DNA of 13,291 nucleotides, taken from assembly GCA_002384725.1 (NCBI GenBank), contig DGBF01000108.1, positions 1 to 13,291 on the forward strand. Reading direction: 5' to 3'. The DNA comes from Flavobacteriales bacterium UBA4011. Lineage in GTDB: Bacteria; Bacteroidota; Bacteroidia; Flavobacteriales_D; Crocinitomicaceae. The translations under genes were made by a program, and so were the position numbers. The notes beneath the pieces were generated by a model. The model ran no database searches, was not told where the DNA came from, and worked only from the letters and a program-made list of their open reading frames with translations. Positions 6,894 through 13,291 of this stretch are shown piece by piece (positions within the stretch are counted from its first letter, which is position 1; each line of letters begins with the position of its first letter).

Positions 6894-9179
6894 ATGAAAA
6901 AAATACTTTTATTATCCCTTTTAGGATTCACTTTTGGGAGTCATGCACAGACAAACATCAACGATGCGCGCACCAATTATGCTGTTGGTCAAACAGTAAC
7001 TATTAAAGGTGTATCGGCGAATGGCAACAATCAACTTGGCAATATTAGATATATCCAAGATGCATCGGGTGGAATGCCTTGTTATGGAGTACCCAATTCA
7101 TTTGGAAATAGTATAGCCCTTGGTGATTCTGTTACCATGACAGGTGTTTTGTATGATTTTAACGGATTGTTAGAAATTTCCCCTACGAATACCTTCACGG
7201 TTCACGGGCCAGTTGGCGCTCCTGTTCCATTGGTTATTCCAATTACTTCAGCGAATGAACCTCTGGAAGCACGTTTATTACAAATTCAAAATGTTACGAT
7301 TTCTGGAAGTGGAAATTTTGCAGGAAATACGAACTATACTTTAACACAAGGCGGGAATACATTGCAAATGCGTGTTATTACAGGGTCAAACTTAGTAGGA
7401 ACAGCAATTCCAACGGGTCCAGTTTCTGTTACAGGATTACTTTCACAGTATAATACAGATTATCAATTGTTGCCAAGAATGACAACAGATATAATTGCTT
7501 ATGTCGCTCCAGCTACGGAAATCAATGTAAAAATAAATGGTGCTGACGTTTTAACGGGTGGTTCTTACTTTGTTGGTAACACAACTAATTCAACTATTAC
7601 CGTTGAGAATACTGGAGCGAATACATTGACTTTGTCTAGTACAACTATAACAGGAGTAAATAACGCTGAGTTTTTAACGAATATTGCGCCTAACTCAACT
7701 GTTGGTGGCACATCTTCCCAAAATTACAATTTGGTATTTACGCCAACTGGAAACGGAACACGTATTGCAACATTAACAATCAACAACGACGATCCAGATG
7801 AATCTGTTTATGTAATTAATCTAGAGGCAGTTGGATTGGATAATTTAGCATCTGAGCCAGTAACAAATGCTACAGGATTGACAATGACGAATATTGAATC
7901 GTATACAATGAACGGCTCTTTCACGCCATCTACAACAGCAACAAATTATATCGTACTTTGGAAAAATGGAAGTGCTTTTACAGGTCAACCAGTTGATGGT
8001 CAATCCTACATGCGAGGCGATATCATTGGTGATGCGAAGGTAGCTTACGTTGGACCTTCAACAGCTTTCGTACCAAGAGGAATTATCGCCAACCAAAATT
8101 ATGAGTTGAAAGTCTTCGCATATAATGGTCAAGGAGCATATACTAATTATAAAACTACTACTCCTGCATCGGCTTCAGTTACAAGTCCAGGTGAAAACAT
8201 TGGAACGTATTACACGGGTATCAATAGTACGTCACCTTCTTTCTTAACGGATTTGAGTGGGCTTATTAATACACACCAAGTTATTTCTTATTTCAATTAC
8301 AAAACAACAATAATGAGTGTTTTCGAACCTCAAGACACGACGAATGGTCAGTCTTTTGTGGTTTGTGCTTATTCAGGTGAACACAAAGTGTACACAGATC
8401 CTTTTGATTGGACAGCAACTGGTTATAGCCGTGAGCTCTTCCGATCTCATTCATGGATGCCAAGTTACCCAGCTGATAATCCAGCGAAACCTGAGTATTC
8501 TGACTTTCATAACTTGTACCCAGCCAATAATACACAAGCGAATGGTCCAAGAAGTAATTTGCCTTTGGATAGTATCACTGGAAATGTTGTATTCACCTAC
8601 CTAGAAGGAAGAGTGGGATATAACGGAAGTCAATTGGTGTACGAACCAAGACAAATTCACAAAGGAAACGCGGCTCGTGCAATTATGTACATGGCGACGG
8701 CTTATAACGGTGTTTCAGGTCAAAACTGGCAATTGCCAACCAACCAAGGTCAAAACAATTTGAAAGCTTGGCATTACCAAGATCTTCCTGATGACTATGA
8801 AATTGCGCGTAATGAGTATATTTTCTCTTTGCAAAACAATAGAAACCCATACGTTGATTCAGTGCATTTTGCATGTAATGTGAACTTTACCAATATGACT
8901 TACGTAGCTTGTGCTAGCACGAACGAATTGAATGAGTTGTTGTCAAATAATTTGTCGATATTCCCCGTTCCTTCAGCGGATGAGGTATATATCCAAGTGA
9001 ATGGTACAACAATTAATCAAATTCAAATAAGTGATATTCAAGGTAAAACCGTATTTTCGAGAGAGTACAAAGAAGTACCTGTTGTAGAATTTAAAGGTCA
9101 AACCTTGCCAGCTGGAATTTATCTAGTTCAAGTTTCGACTCCATATGGAACAACAACTAAAAGAATGATTATCGAATAG
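6894..9179 (+). CDS. T9SS-secreted multidomain endonuclease I
   Basis: A 761-residue exported nuclease. Residues 1-19 are a signal peptide. About 20-203 is an OB-fold-like region (DUF5689/YhcR type; VGQTVTIKGV, IQDASGGMPCYG, LGDSVTMTGVL). About 208-315 is an ASH/'choice-of-anchor D'-like Ig domain (TITVENTGANTLTLSS, FTPTGNGTRIATLTINNDD). About 320-430 resembles fibronectin III. About 433-672 is an endonuclease I domain: YSDFHNLYPANNTQANGPRSN (535-555), EPRQIHKGNAARAIMYMATA (584-603), and WHYQDLPDDYEIARNEYIFS then NNRNPYVDSVHFA. Residues 684-761 are a type A T9SS tail (LSIFPVPSADEVYI, GIYLVQV). The family cuts DNA and RNA with a metal ion and a catalytic His in an R-E-H motif; here the spot reads SREL (512-515). 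See the adapter-like feature, since this may be an artefact. The ATG at 6894 gives the signal peptide; an upstream ATG at 6804 would lie inside the receptor gene. It begins 10 bases after the receptor stop. Confidence 0.88.
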   Translation: MKKILLLSLLGFTFGSHAQTNINDARTNYAVGQTVTIKGVSANGNNQLGNIRYIQDASGGMPCYGVPNSFGNSIALGDSVTMTGVLYDFNGLLEISPTNTFTVHGPVGAPVPLVIPITSANEPLEARLLQIQNVTISGSGNFAGNTNYTLTQGGNTLQMRVITGSNLVGTAIPTGPVSVTGLLSQYNTDYQLLPRMTTDIIAYVAPATEINVKINGADVLTGGSYFVGNTTNSTITVENTGANTLTLSSTTITGVNNAEFLTNIAPNSTVGGTSSQNYNLVFTPTGNGTRIATLTINNDDPDESVYVINLEAVGLDNLASEPVTNATGLTMTNIESYTMNGSFTPSTTATNYIVLWKNGSAFTGQPVDGQSYMRGDIIGDAKVAYVGPSTAFVPRGIIANQNYELKVFAYNGQGAYTNYKTTTPASASVTSPGENIGTYYTGINSTSPSFLTDLSGLINTHQVISYFNYKTTIMSVFEPQDTTNGQSFVVCAYSGEHKVYTDPFDWTATGYSRELFRSHSWMPSYPADNPAKPEYSDFHNLYPANNTQANGPRSNLPLDSITGNVVFTYLEGRVGYNGSQLVYEPRQIHKGNAARAIMYMATAYNGVSGQNWQLPTNQGQNNLKAWHYQDLPDDYEIARNEYIFSLQNNRNPYVDSVHFACNVNFTNMTYVACASTNELNELLSNNLSIFPVPSADEVYIQVNGTTINQIQISDIQGKTVFSREYKEVPVVEFKGQTLPAGIYLVQVSTPYGTTTKRMIIE
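8435..8447 (+). other. Exact Illumina-adapter 13-mer inside the nuclease gene
   Basis: The bases GCTCTTCCGATCT are identical to the 3' end shared by Illumina TruSeq adapters; the reverse strand reads AGATCGGAAGAGC. They encode the end of Glu514 plus Leu515, Phe516, Arg517 and Ser518, where members of this nuclease subfamily, as I recall them, have His right after SRE. The reading frame is kept. By chance a given 13-mer is expected well below once in a window of this size. It is probably a residual adapter in the assembly. Confidence 0.6.
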
Positions 9180-9180
9180 T

Positions 9181-9897
9181 TTGAAAAGAACAACAATATA
9201 TTTATTCATTGTATTAGTAGGAGCGGGCGTAACAGCCTGCTCTTCTTTTTTTCCATCGAAATGGAATAGTGATACGGTAGCTGTCGAAAATTCCCAATCT
9301 AGCGTTTCAGCTATAGATTCTTTGGTTTTTCCCTATCGTGAAGGTTTGAAAGACGAAATGAACGAGGTGATAGGTTATTGTCCTCAAGATCTAGAAAAGG
9401 CTCGACCATGCAGTCCTTTGAATAATTGGGCCGCCGACGCACTTTATTTTGAATACAAGGAAAAGCTTGATATGAATTCCAACTGTCTGGTATTGCTGAA
9501 CGTCGGAGGATTACGAAGTCGTTTTAATAAAGGACGTCTAAGCGTTGGCGACATATATTCTTTCATGCCTTTTGACAATATCGTGGTTGTTGTGCGGATG
9601 CCAATGTCGGCTTTGCCTGATATCGAACGTTATTTAGTTGCTTCTGGAGGCGAACCAATAGCCAACGCCAGATTGATTGGCGGGAAGTTAATTTTTAGCG
9701 AACAAAATACCGATGCTGACGAATTTATCATTTTAACCTCTGATTATTTAGCCAATGGTGGCGACAAAATGACTTTTTTCGAAAAGAGCCTAGAGAAGAC
9801 AGACCTTGGTGATTTACTACGCGATGTGTTTTTGAACCAAGTTAAAGCCCAAGACACCTTAAAAATTGATAATACCTGCAGAATACATGTGGACTAA
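9181..9897 (+). CDS. Lipoprotein, 5'-nucleotidase C-terminal domain only
   Basis: A 238-residue lipoprotein. The start is TTG at 9181, one base after the nuclease stop; the frame is closed by TGA at 9166 and no in-frame ATG would retain the signal peptide. Residues 1-20 form a lipoprotein signal with lipobox VTAC, Cys20 being the acylation site. The body matches the 5'-nucleotidase C-terminal (substrate-binding) domain: NVGGLRSRFNKGRLSVGDIY (107-126), PFDN (130-133), and SDYLANGGDKMTFF (187-200), which correspond to the nucleobase-binding loops. The catalytic metallophosphatase half is absent here and is encoded by the next gene, which overlaps it by 11 bases. The pair should together form an envelope 5'-nucleotidase that removes phosphate from nucleotides. 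The split with the C-terminal part first is a pattern I recall in other Bacteroidota. I see no ribosome binding site, so translation may be coupled. Confidence 0.85.
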   Translation: MKRTTIYLFIVLVGAGVTACSSFFPSKWNSDTVAVENSQSSVSAIDSLVFPYREGLKDEMNEVIGYCPQDLEKARPCSPLNNWAADALYFEYKEKLDMNSNCLVLLNVGGLRSRFNKGRLSVGDIYSFMPFDNIVVVVRMPMSALPDIERYLVASGGEPIANARLIGGKLIFSEQNTDADEFIILTSDYLANGGDKMTFFEKSLEKTDLGDLLRDVFLNQVKAQDTLKIDNTCRIHVD

Positions 9898-10801
9898 AAG
9901 AAAATTTCTTGGTGATACCTTGTACTTGAGCGGTGGCGTTATCGTTGCGACTCAATTGGGTTATACCACGCTTTTGGGAGGCAAAAAGGAAAGGAAATTG
10001 ACCATTTTACATACCAACGATACGCATTCTCATATTGATCCTTTTCCTGTTGACGATTCGAAATATCCAGGTAGAGGTGGAGTGAGCCATAGAGCTAACT
10101 TGATCAACAATATTCGATTGCAAGAAGAGAATGTGTTGTTACTGGATGCAGGTGATATTTTTCAGGGAACTCCCTATTTTAATAAATACGGAGGTGTACT
10201 CGAAATGAAAGTCATGAAAGCTTTGGGTTACGACGCTTCAACAATGGGTAACCATGATTTCGATGGTGGAATGGAGGGTTTTAAAACAGCGCAAGAGTAT
10301 GCCGACTTTTCTTTTTTATGTGCCAATTACGATTTCTCAAATACAGTTTTAACCGGCCTAACAAAACCTCATCATATTTTCAACAAAGGCGGAATAAAGA
10401 TTGGCGTTTTTGGAGTGGGTGTTGAACTCGACGGTTTGGTGCCCAAAATCAAATACGAAGACACAGAATATATTGACCCAATTGCCATTGCACAAGAGCA
10501 AGTTGAGCAACTTCAGAAGGCGAAGTGCGATTTAATCGTTTGTCTGTCTCATTTAGGCTATGCCTATGATAACGCATTAAAAGTAAGCGATTACAAATTG
10601 GCGCAAGAGACAAAAGGAATTCATTTAATCATTGGAGGACATACGCATACTTTTCTCTCTGAACCAACGGTCTTAAAAAATTCGGAAGGTGATAATGTGT
10701 TGGTAAATCAAGTAGGTTGGGCTGGACTTAATTTGGGTCGTATTGATTTTGTGTTCGAAAAAGGGAAGAATAAGGGTGAGGGGCAATTGATCGAAATTTA
10801 A
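9887..10801 (+). CDS. Metallophosphatase, 5'-nucleotidase N-terminal domain
   Basis: A 304-residue calcineurin-like phosphatase equal to the catalytic half of a 5'-nucleotidase. The two-metal site motifs are complete: LHTNDTHSH (41-49), LLDAGDIFQG (85-94), GNHDFDGG (121-128), SHLGY (221-225) and GGHTHTF (250-256). The expected reaction is hydrolysis of nucleoside 5'-phosphates or related phosphate esters, with the preceding lipoprotein as substrate-binding half. I chose the ATG at 9887, which overlaps the upstream gene by 11 bases and leaves an N-terminus TKRKFL followed by a hydrophobic stretch (about 11-31). This resembles a Tat signal with Lys-Arg in place of the usual twin Arg, so export may be by Tat, or it may be a Sec signal or anchor. 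A TTG at 9866 would add seven residues and is less likely. It ends the plus-strand run. Related activities, such as UDP-sugar or cyclic phosphate hydrolysis, are possible. Confidence 0.88.
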   Translation: MWTKRKFLGDTLYLSGGVIVATQLGYTTLLGGKKERKLTILHTNDTHSHIDPFPVDDSKYPGRGGVSHRANLINNIRLQEENVLLLDAGDIFQGTPYFNKYGGVLEMKVMKALGYDASTMGNHDFDGGMEGFKTAQEYADFSFLCANYDFSNTVLTGLTKPHHIFNKGGIKIGVFGVGVELDGLVPKIKYEDTEYIDPIAIAQEQVEQLQKAKCDLIVCLSHLGYAYDNALKVSDYKLAQETKGIHLIIGGHTHTFLSEPTVLKNSEGDNVLVNQVGWAGLNLGRIDFVFEKGKNKGEGQLIEI

Positions 10802-10909
10802 CCACAAAGTTCTCAAAGGAAATCACAAGGAGCACAAATAAAATTACAGCATTCAGTGACTTCTGTGCCCTTCTTTATGCAAATTTTTCCTAGAAAAACT
10901 CTTTGTGGT
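10801..10909. repeat. Large imperfect inverted repeat of CACAAAG type
   Basis: ACCACAAAG at 10801-10809 is perfectly complementary to CTTTGTGGT at 10901-10909. An inner pair, AAGGAGCACA (10827-10836) against TGTGCCCTT (10864-10872), matches with one bulged A and leaves a 27-base loop. The left arm also holds degenerate direct copies: CACAAAG (10803), TCAAAG (10813), CACAAGG (10824) and GCACAAA (10832). The element fills the gap between two converging genes, so it may end transcription from both sides. It resembles the short extragenic CACAAAG repeats I recall in Bacteroidota genomes. Confidence 0.5.
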
Positions 10910-10914
10910 CATAA

Positions 10915-13291
10915 TTACACTATGCCTTTATCCCCCAAAAGCTGCTCTAAAGTCTCTAACTCCGCATAAAGAACATCCCGAGCTTTACTGCCTTGGAATG
11001 GTCCAATAATACCGTATCCTTCCAATTGATCGACAATGCGTCCAGCTCTGTTGTATCCCAATTTTAATTTACGTTGTAATAAAGAGGCTGAACCTTGCTG
11101 ATGGGTAACCACTAATCTAGCCGCATCCGCAAACATAACATCGAGTTCCTCCGAACTCATATCTACTCCGCTAGCTTCGCTGCCTTCAGGAACATATTCT
11201 GGTAGAATCATTGCTTCAGGATAAGCGCGTTGTTCGCCAATAAATTCACAAATAGCTTCCACCTCTGGCGTATCAACGAATCCACATTGCAGCCGAATCA
11301 TATCTGCACCTGTCGATATAAGCATGTCGCCTCGTCCAATCAATTGATCGGCCCCTGAACCGTCCAAAATAGTTCTGGAGTCAATTTTAGACAATACTCT
11401 AAAAGCAATTCGGGCTGGAAAATTGGCTTTAATCATACCTGTAATCACGTTCACCGATGGACGTTGCGTCGCTACAATCAAGTGAATACCTACGGCTCGA
11501 GCCAACTGCGCAATACGTGCGATTGGGTGTTCTATTTCTTTTCCTGCCGTCATGATCAAATCTGCGAATTCATCAATCAGAACAACGATGTACGGTAAGA
11601 AAAGATGACCTTTCTCAGGATTCAATTTCCGAGCGATGAACTTTGCATTGTATTCTTTTATAGTTCTTGCAGAAGCCAATTTCAATAAATCATAACGGTT
11701 GTCCATTTCAATACATAGTGAATTCAAGGTATTGACAACTTTCGACGTATCTGTAATAATTGCGTCCTCTTCACCTGGTAATTTTGCTAAGAAATGTCGC
11801 TCTATTTTATTGAATAAGGTCAATTCGACTTTCTTTGGATCGATCAAGACAAACTTTACTTGAGCAGGGTGTTTTTTGTAGAGAATAGAAATCAGAATAG
11901 CATTCAAACCAACCGATTTTCCTTGTCCTGTCGCACCGGCAACAAGCAAGTGAGGCAATTTCGTTAAATCGAAAGTATAGGTTTCGTTCGTTATGGTTTT
12001 CCCCATTACAACTGGTAGTTCCATGTCGGAATTCTGGAATTTCTCAGATGCAATCAAGGAACGCATACTCACCATTTCTGGTTTCGAATTTGGCACCTCA
12101 ATACCAATAGTGCCTTTTCCTGGAATCGGAGCGATAATACGAATACCAAGCGCACTCAAACTCAAGGCGATATCGTCTTCCAAATTTTTAATCTTCGAAA
12201 TACGAACACCTGGTGCGGGAATTATCTCGTAAAGCGTTACCGTTGGACCAACCGTTGCTTTTATTTTTGCGATGTCAATTTTATAGTTGGATAGTGTTTC
12301 AACAATTTTATTCTTGTTGTCTTCTAATTCCTGTTTGTTGATGTTGATAGTGCTATTTCCAAAATCTTTCAACAATTCGATAGGAGGCAGGACGTAACTT
12401 GCTAGGTCTAATTTTGGATCGAAATCGCCAAATTCTTTTTGCAATTCGTTTACTTCCTCATCACTCAATTCTTCGTCCGAATCTGGAACTTCTACCTTCA
12501 TTAGATCTGAACCATCACTTGATTTTTCTTCGGGCACCTCAATTTCAAAATCGTCGTCTGTTGATTTCAATTGAATGTCTATTTCCTCATCTGTAAGTTC
12601 TTCATCTTCGTCGTCAAGCCAAATGGTATCCGTTGGATTGTCTTTTTGAATCTGTTCGTCTGCGATGGTATTCACGACATTCATATCACCCACATGCGTC
12701 AATTTCTGATCTTCATCTTCCTCATCGTCTCTCCCCCAGTTGGTCAAACGACTAAAAATCTTTTTGAAATTGGGATTGAATAGGGTAGAAACCAATAAAT
12801 ACAGCAATACTAAAATGAACAACAATGTTCCTGGTTTTCCAATTGTTACATTCAACCAATTGTTAATATGATAGCCGATCGAACCGCCAAAATAGTTTGG
12901 GAATGCAGCGAAGAAGCCGAAAAATATAGACGACCACAACATGAACAAAGAGGAGATGATTACTGCTCTTTTTAACGGAAGAAGTGTGATTTTTAAAAGT
13001 AATTTGAAACCAAAAATAAAAGCAATAAAGCTTATTGCAAGCGATGAGATTCCAAATAAACGATAATACAATAGATGTGAAACCCAGGCACCAAACTTTC
13101 CTAGCCAGTTAGCAACTGGGGTTGTGTCAGCGCCAAAAATATAGGTAAAGAAATTACGGTTAATGACTTGGTATTGATCTTCTTGCCACGTGAAAAAGTA
13201 GGATACACAGGAGAGGAAACAATAGAAAGAAAATAGAATTAAAAAAACACCAAATGCATTTCCCCATTTCCCTTTTTCAACTTTGAAACCA
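10915..13291 (-). CDS. ftsK: DNA translocase FtsK, 5' end beyond right edge
   Basis: FtsK is a septum-anchored ATP-driven DNA pump that clears chromosome ends, resolves dimers with XerC/D, and couples segregation to division. The minus-strand frame is open from the right edge to the stop at 10915-10917, giving 791 visible residues. A TTG at 13069-13071 is internal: the 73 codons upstream are in frame without a stop and read GFKVEKGKWGNAFG, then a membrane segment. Four membrane segments are visible (about 11-34, 78-100, 109-130, 154-172), the usual FtsK number. An acidic linker follows (about 187-285). The motor then has Walker A GATGQGKS (452-459) and Walker B VVLIDEFADL (569-578). The C-terminal winged-helix gamma domain (about 714-773; AARLVVTHQQGSASLLQRKL, GYNRAGRIVDQLEGYGII) reads the polar KOPS-type DNA sites. 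All key motifs are intact; only the first few residues are missing. Confidence 0.95.
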   Translation of the reverse strand, partial: GFKVEKGKWGNAFGVFLILFSFYCFLSCVSYFFTWQEDQYQVINRNFFTYIFGADTTPVANWLGKFGAWVSHLLYYRLFGISSLAISFIAFIFGFKLLLKITLLPLKRAVIISSLFMLWSSIFFGFFAAFPNYFGGSIGYHINNWLNVTIGKPGTLLFILVLLYLLVSTLFNPNFKKIFSRLTNWGRDDEEDEDQKLTHVGDMNVVNTIADEQIQKDNPTDTIWLDDEDEELTDEEIDIQLKSTDDDFEIEVPEEKSSDGSDLMKVEVPDSDEELSDEEVNELQKEFGDFDPKLDLASYVLPPIELLKDFGNSTININKQELEDNKNKIVETLSNYKIDIAKIKATVGPTVTLYEIIPAPGVRISKIKNLEDDIALSLSALGIRIIAPIPGKGTIGIEVPNSKPEMVSMRSLIASEKFQNSDMELPVVMGKTITNETYTFDLTKLPHLLVAGATGQGKSVGLNAILISILYKKHPAQVKFVLIDPKKVELTLFNKIERHFLAKLPGEEDAIITDTSKVVNTLNSLCIEMDNRYDLLKLASARTIKEYNAKFIARKLNPEKGHLFLPYIVVLIDEFADLIMTAGKEIEHPIARIAQLARAVGIHLIVATQRPSVNVITGMIKANFPARIAFRVLSKIDSRTILDGSGADQLIGRGDMLISTGADMIRLQCGFVDTPEVEAICEFIGEQRAYPEAMILPEYVPEGSEASGVDMSSEELDVMFADAARLVVTHQQGSASLLQRKLKLGYNRAGRIVDQLEGYGIIGPFQGSKARDVLYAELETLEQLLGDKGIV

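Noticed and set aside
8293..8604. Overlapping short frames on both strands within the nuclease gene
   Set aside because: They lie within the conserved nuclease domain and show no protein-like features.
9866..9886. TTG start for the metallophosphatase
   Set aside because: The ATG at 9887 gives a more typical N-terminus with a basic pair and hydrophobic stretch close to the start.
4148..10801. Polysaccharide utilization locus
   Set aside because: There is no SusD and no glycoside hydrolase or lyase; the enzymes are a nuclease and nucleotidase parts.
11993..12783. Plus-strand frames of 65-79 residues opposite ftsK
   Set aside because: They are antisense to the motor and acidic linker of FtsK and reflect its codon composition.
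13069..13071. TTG as the start of ftsK
   Set aside because: The frame continues without a stop to the window edge and the upstream codons encode the first membrane segment expected in FtsK, so the true start lies beyond 13291.

Overview
The window is AT-rich chromosomal DNA from a member of the Bacteroidota, most likely a flavobacterium-like organism (Crocinitomicaceae/Fluviicola type is my guess from protein style, not a measured placement). The evidence is two secreted proteins with type IX secretion (T9SS) type A C-terminal sorting domains, a SusC-like TonB-dependent receptor with an N-terminal carboxypeptidase-regulatory domain, a TAnnTTTG-type promoter, and an FtsK with a long acidic linker. 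I see no tRNA, rRNA, CRISPR array, insertion sequence or phage gene.

Layout. On the minus strand at the left are the first 142 codons of citrate synthase (1-426) and a complete periplasmic dipeptidyl-peptidase IV-type serine peptidase (563-2731). A divergent intergenic region (2732-3039) carries a repeated ATTGGTG/CACCAAT motif, a good plus-strand promoter and a possibly structured leader. The plus strand then carries a lamin-tail-domain secreted protein (3040-4086), a clear intrinsic terminator (4104-4130), and a tight four-gene run: TonB-dependent receptor (4148-6883), T9SS-secreted multidomain endonuclease I (6894-9179), a lipoprotein made of a 5'-nucleotidase C-terminal domain (9181-9897), and a metallophosphatase equal to the 5'-nucleotidase N-terminal domain (9887-10801). 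The last gene converges on ftsK (minus strand, 10915 to beyond the right edge); a large imperfect inverted repeat of CACAAAG type fills the gap between them.

How the genes may work together (inference). The plus-strand genes fit an extracellular nucleic-acid or phosphate scavenging locus. A nuclease is exported by T9SS and cuts external DNA or RNA. A two-part 5'-nucleotidase at the envelope removes phosphate. The TonB-dependent receptor takes up the products. The lamin-tail protein may anchor or help bind the substrate. No SusD partner is present.

Two points deserve most attention. First, the nuclease gene contains the exact 13-mer GCTCTTCCGATCT (8435-8447), the shared end of Illumina adapters. 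It sits on the catalytic SRE(H) motif and reads Leu where a His is expected, so this is probably a sequencing or assembly artefact and not a dead enzyme. Second, the receptor start codon lies only 17 bases after a strong terminator, so the scavenging genes are probably expressed by read-through or from a promoter inside the preceding gene.
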